Assembly: GCF_008801815.1 (NCBI RefSeq)
Contig: NZ_VZOX01000007.1
DNA length: 64,000 bases
Strand: one strand, 5' to 3'
Source: Edwardsiella anguillarum
Lineage (GTDB): Bacteria; Pseudomonadota; Gammaproteobacteria; Enterobacterales; Enterobacteriaceae
The position numbers were made by a program, and so were the translations under genes. Below are positions 33,856 to 43,246 of the stretch, one piece after another. Numbering within the stretch: position 1 is the stretch's first letter; each line of letters opens with the position of its first letter. The notes under the pieces were generated by a model, which was not told the origin of the DNA, did not search any database, and worked only from the letters and a program-made list of their open reading frames with translations.

Positions 33856-35685
33856 TTATTCTACGGTAACCGACTTAGCCAGGTTACGCGGCTGATCGAC
33901 GTCGGTCCCCTTGATCAGGGCGACATGATAGGAGAGCAGCTGTAGCGGCACCGTATAGAAAATCGGTGCAATCACCTCTTCTACGTGCGGCAGCGCGATA
34001 ATACGCATCCCTTCACTTTCGCTAAACCCGGCGCTCTGGGCGGCGAAAACGTACAGCAGACCGCCGCGGGCGCGTACCTCTTCAATATTGGACTTTAGCT
34101 TCTCCAGCAGCTCATTATTCGGCGCCACCACCACCACCGGCATATCGGAGTCGATCAGCGCCAGTGGACCATGCTTCAGCTCACCGGCGGCGTAGGCCTC
34201 GGCATGGATATAGGAGATCTCCTTCAGCTTCAGCGCCCCTTCCATCGCGATCGGATACTGATCGCCGCGCCCTAAGAACAGCGCATGGTGCTTATCCAGG
34301 AAGTCTTCGGCCAGCGCCTCAATGCTGCGATCCAGCGAAAGCATCTGCTCAATGCGATTAGGCAACGCCTGCAGGGCATGGACAATCTCCAGCTCCGCCT
34401 CCGCAGACATACCGTGCAGACGGCCAATACGCGCCACCAGCATCAGCAATACCGTCAGCTGCGTAGTGAAGGCCTTGGTTGAGGCTACACCGATCTCGGT
34501 ACCGGCGCGTGTCATCAATGCCAGGTCTGACTCACGCACCAGCGAGGAGCTGGCTACGTTACAAATCGCCAGCGAACCCAGGTAGCCAATCTCCTTGGAC
34601 AGGCGCAGCGCCGCCAGCGTATCGGCCGTTTCACCTGACTGAGACAGCGTTATTATCAAGCTATTTTTACGCACGGCTGACTTACGGTAGCGGAATTCAG
34701 AGGCGATCTCCACATCGCAGGGAATGCCGGCCAGCGCCTCAAACCAATAGCGGGCAACCATACCGGAGTGGTATGACGTTCCGCAGGCGATAATTTGGAT
34801 ATGCTCAACCTGTGACAGCAGGCGCTCTCCGGCCTCGCCCAGCTCCTGCAGATCGATTTGACCGTGGCTAAAGCGCCCTTCAAGGGTGTTTTTGATCGCC
34901 TGCGGCTGTTCGTAAATCTCTTTCTGCATGTAGTGGCGATAGGCCCCCTTATCCCCGGCGTCATACTGCACGTTGGATTCAACTTCGGCACGCGCCGCCG
35001 GTGCACCGTCGGCGTCAAAGATCGTCACGCTGTGGCGGGTTATCTCGGCAATATCGCCCTCTTCCAGGAATATAAAGCGGCGGGTGACCGGCAGCAGCGC
35101 CAGCTGATCGGAGGCCAGAAAGTTTTCCCCCATCCCTCGGCCAATCACCAGCGGGCTGCCCGAGCGGGCGCAGACCAGCGCCTCCGGGTGCTGACTGTCC
35201 ATCACCACCGTGCCATACGCACCGCGCAGCTGTGGGATGACCCGCTTAACAACCTCCAGCAGGGAGCCTCCCTGGCGCTGTTCCCAGTTCACCAGGTGCG
35301 CAATCACCTCCGTATCCGTCTCGGAGGTAAAGCGGTAACCACGCTCGATCAGCTGCGCGCGCAGCGTCTCGTGGTTTTCGATAATGCCGTTGTGCACTAC
35401 GCTGATATGGCCGGAGACATGGGGATGCGCATTCTGCTCGTTCGGCTCACCATGGGTTGCCCAGCGGGTGTGGGCAATACCGGTGCCGCCGACCATCGGA
35501 GACAGGGCAACCGCGTCGCTTAACGCGTTGACCTTGCCTACACGACGCAGACGTTGCATATGTCCCTGAGCGTCTACGACCGCCAGACCCGCAGAGTCAT
35601 AGCCGCGGTATTCCAGACGACGTAACCCTTCCAGCAGGATCTCTGCCACATCTCGCTGCGCTACCGCGCCAACAATTCCACACAT
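33856..35685 (-). CDS. glmS: Glucosamine--fructose-6-phosphate aminotransferase
   Basis: A 609-residue enzyme, the same length as in E. coli, that converts fructose 6-phosphate and glutamine to glucosamine 6-phosphate, the first step towards UDP-GlcNAc for peptidoglycan and LPS. Cys2 (MCGIVGAVAQ) is the glutaminase nucleophile. Two SIS sugar-isomerase domains follow, with LITLSQSGETADTL and GRGDQYPIAMEGALKLKEISY. The C-terminus ends KSVTVE. It lies downstream of glmU in the glmUS order; its 3' end and the following bases include the region used as attTn7 in many bacteria. Confidence 0.98.
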   Translation of the reverse strand: MCGIVGAVAQRDVAEILLEGLRRLEYRGYDSAGLAVVDAQGHMQRLRRVGKVNALSDAVALSPMVGGTGIAHTRWATHGEPNEQNAHPHVSGHISVVHNGIIENHETLRAQLIERGYRFTSETDTEVIAHLVNWEQRQGGSLLEVVKRVIPQLRGAYGTVVMDSQHPEALVCARSGSPLVIGRGMGENFLASDQLALLPVTRRFIFLEEGDIAEITRHSVTIFDADGAPAARAEVESNVQYDAGDKGAYRHYMQKEIYEQPQAIKNTLEGRFSHGQIDLQELGEAGERLLSQVEHIQIIACGTSYHSGMVARYWFEALAGIPCDVEIASEFRYRKSAVRKNSLIITLSQSGETADTLAALRLSKEIGYLGSLAICNVASSSLVRESDLALMTRAGTEIGVASTKAFTTQLTVLLMLVARIGRLHGMSAEAELEIVHALQALPNRIEQMLSLDRSIEALAEDFLDKHHALFLGRGDQYPIAMEGALKLKEISYIHAEAYAAGELKHGPLALIDSDMPVVVVAPNNELLEKLKSNIEEVRARGGLLYVFAAQSAGFSESEGMRIIALPHVEEVIAPIFYTVPLQLLSYHVALIKGTDVDQPRNLAKSVTVE

Positions 35686-35824
35686 AAGGTTTGATTCCTA
35701 TAGCCAAACCGCCGCAGCGGTCTGTCGATGCCCGTATCGATCTGATTGATAAACGGCGCTGTGCACCGCTGCCCCGAGCCTTGTAGAGAGTGGGGCTGAT
35801 CCCTTTAGCAGGATCGTTATTATG

Positions 35825-35861
35825 TTTTTCCCTGTGTCCCTCATCGGGGCACAGGGAAAAA
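35825..35861 (-). ncRNA. Long hairpin in the glmU-glmS intercistronic leader
   Basis: TTTTTCCCTGTGTCCC (35825-35840) and GGGGCACAGGGAAAAA (35846-35861) pair over 16 positions with one imperfect pair and a 5-base loop. T runs lie on the outer flank, so it is not a terminator in either direction. In E. coli this intercistronic region is cut by RNase E and the glmS leader is the target of the GlmZ sRNA. The hairpin is a candidate for such processing or control. The gap 35686-35893 shows no gene. Confidence 0.55.
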
Positions 35862-35893
35862 CCGCTGCGGCCGTTAGGTCGCAGCGATCGCGA

Positions 35894-37264
35894 TCATTTT
35901 TTCTTCATCGGCCGTTTCCAGCCGCTGAGCTGCACCTGTTTCACCCGGCTGAGCACCAGCTCTCCGTCACCCACATTTTTGGTTACCGTCGTACCGGCCG
36001 CGATCGTCGCACCACGGCCAACGGTAACCGGCGCCACCAGCTGACTGTCTGAACCAACGAAGACGTCATCACCGATCACCGTCTGGTGTTTATTGGCACC
36101 ATCATAGTTACAAGTAATAGTCCCTGCGCCGATATTCACCCCAGCGCCGATCTCCGCATCGCCCAGGTAACTCAGATGGCCCGCCTTAGAGCCGCGCCCC
36201 AGGTATGCCTTCTTCATTTCAACGAAGTTACCCACGTGAGCCTCCGCATCGAGGCAGGCGCCGGGGCGCAGACGGGCAAAGGGCCCCACGGTACAGGCCT
36301 GTGCCAGCCGGGCACCCTCAATCACCGTATAGGGACTAATCACACTATCATCGGCGATCTGGCAATCCTTCAGCACACAGCCGCTACCGATATGAACTCG
36401 GTCTCCCAGCGTCACTTTGCCTTCGATAATCACGTTGGTATCGATCACCACATCGCGCCCGTGCACCAGCTCACCGCGCAGATCGAAGCGTGCCGGATCG
36501 GTTAGCATTACGCCAGCCAGCAGCAAACGCTGCGCCTGCTGCTGCTGATAGGCTCGTTCCAGGGTGGAAAGCTGCAGGCGGTTGTTAACCCCCTCCACCT
36601 CGCTCAGGCGTTCGGGATGCACTGCCGCAATCTGCCGCCCTTCCTGATGGGCCATGGCGATAATATCGGTAATATAGAACTCACCCTGAGCATTGTTGTT
36701 ATCCAGACGGGCCAGCCAGCGCTTCAGATCCGCGCCGTTGGCCACCAGAATGCCGGTGTTGATCTCATTGATACGACGCTGCAATTCGCTGGCGTCCTTA
36801 TGTTCGACGATCCCCACCACGCTGTCGTGATGACGCACAATGCGGCCATAGCCGCTCGGGTCGTCCAGTTTTACCGTCAGCAGACCGATTCCCCCCTGGG
36901 GCTTCGCCGCGATCAGGCGCTGCAGCGTCGCGGCCGAAATCAGCGGCACATCGCCGTATAGCATCAGGATATCTTCATCGTCGGAAAAATCAGGCGCCGC
37001 CTGCTGCATGGCATGGCCGGTGCCCAGCTGCTGAACCTGTAGCACCCAGTTCAGCGGCTGGCCAGACAGATGGGCCTTCAGCAGGTCGCCGCCGTGACCG
37101 TATACCAGATGTACCTGACGGGCGCCCAGCGTCAGCGCGCTGTCAATAACGTGCTGCACCATCGGCTTGCCTGCCAACGGATGCAACACCTTAGGAAGAT
37201 CGGAATACATGCGGGTTCCTTTACCGGCGGCAAGGATGACCACGCTTAATGGAGATGTCGACAT
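35894..37264 (-). CDS. glmU: Bifunctional GlmU acetyltransferase/uridylyltransferase
   Basis: A 456-residue enzyme, the same length as in E. coli, that acetylates glucosamine 1-phosphate and then joins it to UTP to make UDP-GlcNAc. The N-terminal uridylyltransferase has LAAGKGTRM (11-19) and the C-terminal half is a left-handed beta-helix of hexapeptide repeats (for example NIGAGTITCNYDGANKHQT). The start at 37264 gives MSTSPLSVVILAAGK; a TTG two codons upstream is possible. First gene of glmUS. The promoter should lie in 37265-37496. Confidence 0.97.
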   Translation of the reverse strand: MSTSPLSVVILAAGKGTRMYSDLPKVLHPLAGKPMVQHVIDSALTLGARQVHLVYGHGGDLLKAHLSGQPLNWVLQVQQLGTGHAMQQAAPDFSDDEDILMLYGDVPLISAATLQRLIAAKPQGGIGLLTVKLDDPSGYGRIVRHHDSVVGIVEHKDASELQRRINEINTGILVANGADLKRWLARLDNNNAQGEFYITDIIAMAHQEGRQIAAVHPERLSEVEGVNNRLQLSTLERAYQQQQAQRLLLAGVMLTDPARFDLRGELVHGRDVVIDTNVIIEGKVTLGDRVHIGSGCVLKDCQIADDSVISPYTVIEGARLAQACTVGPFARLRPGACLDAEAHVGNFVEMKKAYLGRGSKAGHLSYLGDAEIGAGVNIGAGTITCNYDGANKHQTVIGDDVFVGSDSQLVAPVTVGRGATIAAGTTVTKNVGDGELVLSRVKQVQLSGWKRPMKKK

Positions 37265-37496
37265 AAGCAATCTGATCCATTCAAATTGATGGGGTAAAGT
37301 AAACCCGTTAAGCGGCGGGATTACTACATATTTCTCTACTCAAAACGCGCGCAGGCCAGATGTACTGCGGGGATAAGATGATGATAGATAACTTGGCAGG
37401 AGGGGGGCAAACACTCTCTTCGCCAATGCGCTTTTTCGCGCGATTAGCCCAACAATTGCGCAGCGAATATCCAGGGAGAGCGCTTTTTTTAACGAT

Positions 37497-37530
37497 AAAA
37501 AAAACCTCTCCGCCGGGGAGAGGTTTTTTA
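37497..37530 (-). terminator. Terminator of the atp operon
   Basis: ACCTCTCC (37504-37511) and GGAGAGGT (37517-37524) form an 8-bp stem with T-rich tails on both strands, so it could work in both directions. On the minus strand it follows the atpC stop by about 12 bases. The rest of the gap 37265-37496 holds no gene that I can support. Confidence 0.9.
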
Positions 37531-37541
37531 CCGTCGTCTGC

Positions 37542-37961
37542 TTACATCATTTTTTTGGTCAATTCGATTACGCGCAGTTTGGCAATCGCCTTGGCCAGCT
37601 CTGCAGATGCCTGAGCATAGTCAACGTCGCCGTGCGAGCTGCGGATGTGTTCTTCTGCTTTACGCTTCGACTCCATCGCACGCGCCTCGTCGAGGTCCTG
37701 ACCACGGATAGCGGTATCGGCCAGTACGGTAACCGCGCTGGACTGCACCTCAAGGATGCCGCCGGAAAGGTAGATAAACTCCTCCTCTCCATGCTGTTTA
37801 ACGATACGCACCATGCCAGGCTTAATGGCAGTAAGCAGCGGAGCGTGCCCCGGGTAGATACCCAGCTCACCTTCACTACCCGTCACCTGGATTTTCTGCA
37901 CCAGCCCAGAGAACATCTGACGCTCCGCGCTGACCACATCCAGATGGAAAGTCATAGCCAT
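37542..37961 (-). CDS. atpC: ATP synthase F1 epsilon subunit
   Basis: A 139-residue subunit of the F1 stalk, matching the E. coli length. The N-terminal beta sandwich starts MAMTFHLDVVSAERQMFSG and contains GSEGELGIYPGHAPLLTAIKPGM; the C-terminal helical hairpin (about 88-139) regulates ATP hydrolysis. With gamma it turns inside the F1 head. It is the last gene of atpIBEFHAGDC, 19 bases after atpD, and a bidirectional terminator follows. Confidence 0.98.
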   Translation of the reverse strand: MAMTFHLDVVSAERQMFSGLVQKIQVTGSEGELGIYPGHAPLLTAIKPGMVRIVKQHGEEEFIYLSGGILEVQSSAVTVLADTAIRGQDLDEARAMESKRKAEEHIRSSHGDVDYAQASAELAKAIAKLRVIELTKKMM

Positions 37962-37980
37962 ATCACCCTCCTATCAGGCG

Positions 37981-39363
37981 TTACAGTTTCTTGGCTTTTT
38001 CCACGGCTTCGTCGATAGAACCCACCATATAGAACGCCTGCTCCGGCAGATGGTCATAGTCACCGTTCATGATGCCTTTAAAGCCCATGATGGTGTCTTT
38101 CAGCGAAACGTACTTGCCAGGAGAACCGGTGAACACTTCCGCAACGAAGAACGGCTGTGACAGGAAGCGCTGGATCTTACGCGCACGGGCCACAACCAGC
38201 TTGTCCTCTTCAGACAGCTCATCCATACCCAGAATAGCGATGATATCCTTCAGTTCCTGATAGCGCTGCAGAATGGACTGCACGCCGCGTGCGGTGTCAT
38301 AGTGCTCCTGACCCACCACCAGCGGATCCAGCTGACGGCTGGTGGAATCCAGCGGGTCAACGGCCGGATAGATACCCAGAGAGGCGATCTGACGACTCAG
38401 AACTACGGTCGCATCCAAGTGCGCAAAGGTGGTTGCCGGCGACGGGTCAGTCAGGTCATCCGCAGGGACGTATACCGCCTGAACAGACGTGATAGAGCCG
38501 GTTTTCGTGGAGGTAATACGCTCCTGCAGCACGCCCATCTCTTCTGCCAGCGTCGGCTGATAACCTACCGCTGACGGCATACGGCCCAACAGTGCGGACA
38601 CCTCGGTACCGGCCAGGGTATAGCGGTAGATGTTATCGATAAACAGCAGAACGTCGCGGCCTTCATCGCGGAACTTCTCAGCCATGGTCAGACCGGTCAG
38701 CGCCACGCGCAGACGGTTTCCCGGCGGCTCGTTCATCTGGCCGTAGACCAGAGACACTTTGTCCAGTACGTTGGAGTCCGTCATCTCGTGGTAGAAGTCG
38801 TTACCCTCACGGGTACGCTCACCTACGCCGGCAAAAACCGAGTAGCCGGAGTGTTCAATAGCGATGTTACGGATAAGCTCCATCATGTTGACGGTCTTAC
38901 CTACGCCGGCGCCCCCGAACAGCCCCACTTTACCGCCTTTAGCGAACGGGCAGATCAGGTCGATAACCTTGATGCCCGTCTCCAGCAGCTCCTGGGAGTT
39001 GGACAGATCTTCGTAGCTCGGCGCCGCGCGGTGAATAGCCCAGCGCTCTTCCTCACCGATCTCGCCTTTCATGTCGACCGGATCGCCCAGTACGTTCATG
39101 ATACGACCCAGCGTTGCCTTACCCACCGGGACTTCGATCGGGTGATTCTGGTCTTCTACGTCCAGCCCGCGACGCAGGCCGTCAGAAGAACCCATTGCAA
39201 TACAGCGAACGACGCCGCCGCCCAGCTGCTGCTGAACTTCCAGTACCAGTTTAGTGGCACCGCCTTTTACCTCCAGTGCGTTATACACCTTCGGCACGGC
39301 ATCCTGCGGGAACTCCACGTCCACCACGGCGCCGATAACCTGGATAATCTTTCCAGTAGCCAT
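37981..39363 (-). CDS. atpD: ATP synthase F1 beta subunit
   Basis: The 460-residue catalytic subunit of F1, the same length as in E. coli. Walker A GGAGVGKTV lies near residue 150, the catalytic Glu is in GVGERTREGND, and Walker B is VLLFIDNIYR near 240. Three copies alternate with alpha to make ATP. Note the sequence DNIYRYTLAGTEVSALL, where most enterobacteria have DNIYRYTLAGTEVSALL as well, so nothing is unusual. It lies between atpG and atpC in the operon. Confidence 0.98.
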   Translation of the reverse strand: MATGKIIQVIGAVVDVEFPQDAVPKVYNALEVKGGATKLVLEVQQQLGGGVVRCIAMGSSDGLRRGLDVEDQNHPIEVPVGKATLGRIMNVLGDPVDMKGEIGEEERWAIHRAAPSYEDLSNSQELLETGIKVIDLICPFAKGGKVGLFGGAGVGKTVNMMELIRNIAIEHSGYSVFAGVGERTREGNDFYHEMTDSNVLDKVSLVYGQMNEPPGNRLRVALTGLTMAEKFRDEGRDVLLFIDNIYRYTLAGTEVSALLGRMPSAVGYQPTLAEEMGVLQERITSTKTGSITSVQAVYVPADDLTDPSPATTFAHLDATVVLSRQIASLGIYPAVDPLDSTSRQLDPLVVGQEHYDTARGVQSILQRYQELKDIIAILGMDELSEEDKLVVARARKIQRFLSQPFFVAEVFTGSPGKYVSLKDTIMGFKGIMNGDYDHLPEQAFYMVGSIDEAVEKAKKL

Positions 39364-39397
39364 CTTGAATCCTCTACGTAATTCGTAAACCTAGCTC

Positions 39398-40261
39398 TTA
39401 AACCGCAGCAGCGCCCGAGACGATCTCGGTGAGCTCCTGGGTGATGCTGGCCTGACGAGCCTTGTTGTAGACCAACTGCAGCTCTTTGATCAGGTTGCCG
39501 CCGTTATCGGTTGCCGCCTTCATAGCAACCATTCGCGCGGCCTGCTCACTGGCCAGGTTTTCCACGACGCCCTGATAAACCTGTGACTCCACATAGCGAC
39601 GCAGCAGGGTATCCAGCAGCGCCTTCGGATCCGGTTCATACAGGTAATCCCATGATTTCCTTTTCAGCTCTGCATCGTCTGCCTTAGGCAGCGGCAACAG
39701 CTGAAGGACCTGTGGTTCTTGGGACATGGTGTTGATGAACTTGTTGCTCACCACATACAGGCGATCCAGACGGCCCTCATCATAGGCCTGCAGCATCACC
39801 TTCACCGGACCGATCAGCTCGGACAGGGAGGGGTTATCTCCCATGCCGGTGACCTGAGCGACAACGTTGCCGCCCACGGACCCAAAGAAAGAGACTGCCT
39901 TGGAGCCGATCAGCGCGAGATCGATATCCACGCCCTTCTGGTTCCACTCTTTCATCTCTGTCAGCAGCTTCTTGAACAGGTTAATGTTCAGGCCACCGCA
40001 CAGACCACGGTCGGTAGAAACCACCAGATACCCCACGCGTTTAATATCGCGCTCTTCCAGGTACGGGTGTTTGTATTCCAGATTCCCCAGCGCAAGGTGA
40101 CCAATCACTTTGCGCATGGTTTCTGCATAGGGACGGCTGGCCGCCATGCGATCCTGCGTTTTACGCATTTTGGAGGCGGCGACCATCTCCATCGCTTTCG
40201 TGATCTTTTGCGTGTTTTGCACGCTGGCGATCTTGCTACGTATCTCTTTCGCGCCGGCCAT
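39398..40261 (-). CDS. atpG: ATP synthase F1 gamma subunit
   Basis: The 287-residue central rotor shaft of F1, the same length as in E. coli. The long N- and C-terminal helices that form the coiled coil are recognisable as MAGAKEIRSKIASVQNTQKI and the terminal RQASITQELTEIVSGAAAV. The Rossmann-like middle domain contains VSTDRGLCGGLNINLFK. It transmits rotation of the c ring to the alpha/beta sites. It sits 62 bases after atpA and 34 bases before atpD. Confidence 0.98.
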   Translation of the reverse strand: MAGAKEIRSKIASVQNTQKITKAMEMVAASKMRKTQDRMAASRPYAETMRKVIGHLALGNLEYKHPYLEERDIKRVGYLVVSTDRGLCGGLNINLFKKLLTEMKEWNQKGVDIDLALIGSKAVSFFGSVGGNVVAQVTGMGDNPSLSELIGPVKVMLQAYDEGRLDRLYVVSNKFINTMSQEPQVLQLLPLPKADDAELKRKSWDYLYEPDPKALLDTLLRRYVESQVYQGVVENLASEQAARMVAMKAATDNGGNLIKELQLVYNKARQASITQELTEIVSGAAAV

Positions 40262-40323
40262 CTCTGCTTCTCCTCAAAACCTTTTACGGCCCACCGTATT
40301 ACTGCCGGCAGGCCGTAAGGCTA

Positions 40324-41865
40324 TTACCAGGACTGGGTTGCTTTGAAGGTATCGAGGATGCCTTTCAGCTTACCTTCGATCTCGTCGTTATAAGCACCGG
40401 TCTGGTTGATTTGTTGCATCAGGTCGGCGTGCTCGCGATCAACGTAAGCCATCAGCGCCGCTTCGAAGCCGCCAACCTTCGCCAGCTCGACGTCTTCCAG
40501 GTAGCCACGCTCAGCGGCAAACAGCACCAGCGACTGCGCAGCAACGGACATCGGCGCATACTGTTTCTGCTTGAGCAGCTCAGTCACCTTCTGGCCGTGG
40601 CTCAGCTGTTTGCGGGTCGCGTCGTCCAGATCAGAGGCAAACTGAGAAAACGCCGCCAGTTCGCGGTACTGCGCCAGTGCGGTACGGATACCGCCGGACA
40701 GTTTCTTCATGATCTTGGTCTGCGCCGCGCCACCCACGCGGGATACGGAGATCCCCGGGTTTACCGCTGGGCGGATACCGGCGTTAAACAGGTTAGACTC
40801 CAGGAAGATCTGGCCATCGGTAATCGAGATTACGTTGGTCGGAACGAACGCGGAAACGTCACCTGCCTGGGTTTCAATGATCGGCAGCGCCGTCAGTGAC
40901 CCCGTCTTACCCTTGACCTCACCCTTGGTGAAAGTCTCGACGTACTCAGCGTTAACGCGCGCTGCACGCTCCAGCAGACGGGAGTGGAGGTAAAATACGT
41001 CGCCCGGGAATGCTTCACGGCCTGGCGGACGACGGAGCAGCAGGGAGATTTGGCGATAGGCGACTGCTTGCTTGGACAAGTCATCATAGATGATCAGCGC
41101 GTCTTCACCGCGATCGCGGAAGTATTCACCCATCGCACAGCCGGCGTACGGCGCCAGATACTGCAGGGCGGCGGATTCAGAGGCCGAGGCCACGACGACA
41201 ATGGTGTTAGCCAGCGCACCGTGCTCTTCCAGCTTACGCACCACGTTAGCGATGGTAGAAGCCTTCTGACCTACGGCAACGTAGATACACTTGATGCCGG
41301 AGTCACGCTGGTTGATGATGGCATCGACGGCCAGCGCGGTTTTACCGGTCTGACGGTCGCCGATGACCAGCTCACGTTGACCGCGACCGATCGGGATCAT
41401 GGCATCCACGGACTTATAGCCCGTCTGTACCGGCTGATCGACCGACTGACGCTCGATAACGCCCGGGGCGATGGCTTCAACGGCGGAAAACCCGTCATGC
41501 TCGACCGGACCTTTACCGTCGATCGGCTCACCCAGGGTGTTAACCACGCGGCCCAGCAGACCACGGCCTACCGGAACCTCCAGAATACGGCCGGTACACT
41601 TGACCTTCATGCCTTCGGCCAGGTCAGCGTAGGGCCCCATCACTACCGCACCCACAGAGTCGCGCTCCAGGTTCAGTGCGATAGCGTAGCGGTTGCCCGG
41701 CAGCGCGATCATTTCGCCCTGCATGACGTCCGCCAGACCGTGAACGCGGATAATCCCGTCGCTCACGGAGACGATTGTACCTTCGTTGTGAGCTTCGCTC
41801 ACCACGTCGAACTGAGCAATGCGCTGCTTGATCAGTTCGCTGATTTCGGTGGAATTCAGTTGCAT
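40324..41865 (-). CDS. atpA: ATP synthase F1 alpha subunit
   Basis: A 513-residue non-catalytic nucleotide-binding subunit, the same length as in E. coli. It begins MQLNSTEISELIKQRIAQF. Walker A GDRQTGKTALAVD lies near residue 169; the arginine finger region is in SVSRVGGAAQTKIMKKLSGG near 370. Three copies alternate with beta around gamma. It follows atpH by 12 bases in the operon. Confidence 0.98.
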   Translation of the reverse strand: MQLNSTEISELIKQRIAQFDVVSEAHNEGTIVSVSDGIIRVHGLADVMQGEMIALPGNRYAIALNLERDSVGAVVMGPYADLAEGMKVKCTGRILEVPVGRGLLGRVVNTLGEPIDGKGPVEHDGFSAVEAIAPGVIERQSVDQPVQTGYKSVDAMIPIGRGQRELVIGDRQTGKTALAVDAIINQRDSGIKCIYVAVGQKASTIANVVRKLEEHGALANTIVVVASASESAALQYLAPYAGCAMGEYFRDRGEDALIIYDDLSKQAVAYRQISLLLRRPPGREAFPGDVFYLHSRLLERAARVNAEYVETFTKGEVKGKTGSLTALPIIETQAGDVSAFVPTNVISITDGQIFLESNLFNAGIRPAVNPGISVSRVGGAAQTKIMKKLSGGIRTALAQYRELAAFSQFASDLDDATRKQLSHGQKVTELLKQKQYAPMSVAAQSLVLFAAERGYLEDVELAKVGGFEAALMAYVDREHADLMQQINQTGAYNDEIEGKLKGILDTFKATQSW

Positions 41866-41877
41866 GCTCCAGTCCCC

Positions 41878-42411
41878 TTAAGACTGCAAGACGTCTGTCA
41901 GGCGATCCAAACGGCCGCGAATGCTGCCATCGATCACCAGGTCACCCGCGCGGATAACCACGCCGGCCAATACAGACTTATCAATTTTGCAATTCAGCTT
42001 CACTTTACGTGACAGACGTTGTTCCATTGCGGCGCTGATTTTATCCAGCTGCGCCTGAGTCAGGGGCGCTGCAGAGGTGACTTCCACATCTGCCGTCGCT
42101 TCCATCGCATCACGCAGTGCAATAAACTGCTGCAGCACGTCAGGAATAACCTGTAAACGTCCGTTTTCCGCCATCACTTTAATGAAGTTCTGACCGGATT
42201 CATTGAGCTGGTCACCGCAAATATCAATGAAAAATGCCGCAAGGGTCTCCGGAGCCAAGGCACCGGACAACATTTCGGCCACGCTTTCATTGCGGGTCAC
42301 CTCAGCGCTGAACGCCAGCATATTCTGCCAACGATCCAGGCTGTTATGCTCAACAGCAAAGTCAAAAGCTGCTTTGGCGTAGGGGCGAGCTACCGTGATA
42401 AATTCAGACAT
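41878..42411 (-). CDS. atpH: ATP synthase F1 delta subunit
   Basis: A 177-residue stator subunit, the same length as in E. coli. It joins the top of F1 to the b2 stalk. The N-terminal helical domain starts MSEFITVARPYAKAAFDFAVEHNSLDRW and the C-terminal part has the family signature VIRAGDLVIDGSIRGRLDRL. It lies between atpF and atpA, 14 bases after atpF. Confidence 0.97.
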   Translation of the reverse strand: MSEFITVARPYAKAAFDFAVEHNSLDRWQNMLAFSAEVTRNESVAEMLSGALAPETLAAFFIDICGDQLNESGQNFIKVMAENGRLQVIPDVLQQFIALRDAMEATADVEVTSAAPLTQAQLDKISAAMEQRLSRKVKLNCKIDKSVLAGVVIRAGDLVIDGSIRGRLDRLTDVLQS

Positions 42412-42425
42412 CGGCCCCTCCCTCC

Positions 42426-42896
42426 TTACAGTTCAGCGACCAGTTTATCGACGATGTCGCTGTTCGCAGCTTCATCCACGGAACGTTCAATAATTTTCTC
42501 GGCACCGGCGATTGCCAACATGGCGACCTGTTTACGCAGCTCTTCACGGGCACGCTTGCGCTCGGCATCGATTTCAGCCTGCGCCTGCGCGACGATCTTG
42601 GCACGTTCCTGTTCTGCTTCAGCCTTCGCCTCATCGATGATCTGAGACTTACGCTTGTTCGCCTGCTCGATGATCACCTGTGCGTCAGCCTTGGCTTTCT
42701 TCAGCTGGTCGGTCGCATTGGCCTGCGCCAAGTCCAGATCTTTCTTCGCACGCTCTGCGGAAGAGAGACCGTCAGCAATCTCTTTCTGACGCTTCTCTAT
42801 GGCGGCCATAAGCGGCGGCCATACATACTTCATGCAGAACCAGACGAACAGGACAAACGCGATGGCCTGGCCGAGGATTGTTGCGTTAAGATTCAC
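42426..42896 (-). CDS. atpF: ATP synthase F0 b subunit
   Basis: A 156-residue peripheral stalk subunit, the same length as in E. coli. One N-terminal membrane segment (about 5-27, TILGQAIAFVLFVWFCMKYVWPP) is followed by a long charged helix rich in Lys, Glu and Ala that forms the right-handed dimeric coiled coil. Two copies bind delta at the top and a at the base. It lies 60 bases after atpE. Confidence 0.98.
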   Translation of the reverse strand: MNLNATILGQAIAFVLFVWFCMKYVWPPLMAAIEKRQKEIADGLSSAERAKKDLDLAQANATDQLKKAKADAQVIIEQANKRKSQIIDEAKAEAEQERAKIVAQAQAEIDAERKRAREELRKQVAMLAIAGAEKIIERSVDEAANSDIVDKLVAEL

Positions 42897-42956
42897 AGCA
42901 CAATGCCTCTTAAATTAGTTAATCGGTTTGGTTGGCGTTAACGGGGAAAACCCCAT

Positions 42957-43196
<240 letters not shown>

Positions 43197-43246
43197 GACA
43201 GTCTCCAGTTTGTTTCAGTTAAACGCAGTAGTGTTGTTAAAAATAA

